In this document: positions 14,590 through 14,802 of the stretch, piece after piece
Position numbering within the stretch: position 1 is the stretch's first letter
Layout: each line of letters starts with the position of its first letter
Assembly (NCBI GenBank): GCA_030619215.1
Contig: JAUXBV010000015.1
Coordinates: 1 to 14,802 of the forward strand
Direction: 5' to 3'
Length of the DNA: 14,802 bases
From: Fibrobacterota bacterium
GTDB lineage: Bacteria; Fibrobacterota; Chitinivibrionia; Chitinivibrionales; JANQEN01
The notes under the pieces: model-generated
Database searches by the model: none
Told to the model about the DNA's origin: nothing
What the model saw: the letters and a program-made list of their open reading frames with translations, nothing else
Program-made: the position numbers and the translations under genes

Positions 14590-14802
14590 ATGCAATTCAT
14601 TAAAATAACAGCTTTAATATTCCTTTTTGTATATATACCCTGCGCGCAAAACTTTGTGAAAAACGGTGATTTTTTCAACAGTGGTACTCACTGGACATTG
14701 GGTGATTATAACAATGTTGCAGAATGCAGGGTAATTAATGGTGAATACCGTATCAGTGTCAGCTCACCGCAGCAGGAAGAGTGGGCTGTACAGCTTATGC
14801 AG
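14590..14802 (+). CDS. Secreted CBM4/9-like protein, 3' end outside window
   Basis: The 71 codons seen begin at ATG 14590 after AGAGG (14576-14580, 9-nt spacing) and are still open at the right edge. A signal peptide (MQFIKITALIFLFVYIPCAQ, cut near CAQ) is followed by FVKNGDFFNSGTHWTLGDY, then GEYRISVSS and EEWAVQLMQ. This NGDF...W...Y.V...W.VQL pattern is the start of a CBM4/9-type carbohydrate-binding module. It lies 27 nt after the second GH9, so it is probably in the same transcript. What follows the module (another hydrolase or only binding modules) cannot be seen. Confidence 0.8.
   Translation, partial: MQFIKITALIFLFVYIPCAQNFVKNGDFFNSGTHWTLGDYNNVAECRVINGEYRISVSSPQQEEWAVQLMQ

Overview
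The window looks like the chromosome of a Gram-negative bacterium that degrades polysaccharides. The best guess is the FCB group, in or near Fibrobacterota. This rests on large, secreted, multi-module family 9 glycoside hydrolases (GH9), on C-terminal tails resembling type IX (T9SS/Por-type) sorting or FlgD-like Ig domains, on many FnIII/Ig-like modules, and on the absence of any SusC/SusD pair in the part seen. The taxonomic call is inference, not a measurement.

Left part (1-3624), housekeeping and cell envelope. An N-terminally cut STAS-like/transmembrane/PEGA protein ends in a hairpin terminator. It is followed by an M23-type murein peptidase whose last 23 bases overlap a small Minf_1886-family gene. 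A strong sigma70-type promoter, whose -35 box lies on the stop codon of that small gene, drives a tRNA-Phe(GAA) gene with encoded CCA and its own terminator.

Middle part (3625-4252), an AT-rich gap. It holds two decayed C-terminal pieces of related rve-type transposases, placed head to head so that their 3' ends form a 64-nt inverted repeat. Next comes a probable regulatory region with a repeated 12-mer, one copy of which lies in a good dyad, and a TATAAT box before the first cellulase.

Right part (4253-14802), a same-strand secreted glycan-degradation locus. It contains (1) a 1913-residue GH9 enzyme with Ig-like N-terminus, catalytic domain, two FnIII modules, a CBM3-like module, further Ig-like modules, four about 100-residue repeats and a FlgD-like tail; (2) a LamG protein with three FnIII-like repeats and no visible catalytic domain; (3) a second GH9 of a different subgroup with an F5/8-type C (discoidin) domain inserted inside the catalytic domain; and (4) the start of a secreted protein resembling CBM4/9. 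The short gaps between genes 2-3 and 3-4 (61 and 27 nt) suggest co-transcription. The 217-nt gap between genes 1 and 2 holds an unusual set of competing hairpins. Together the proteins would bind and cut cellulose or a related beta-glucan outside the cell: two GH9s probably of different specificity, plus non-catalytic binding partners.
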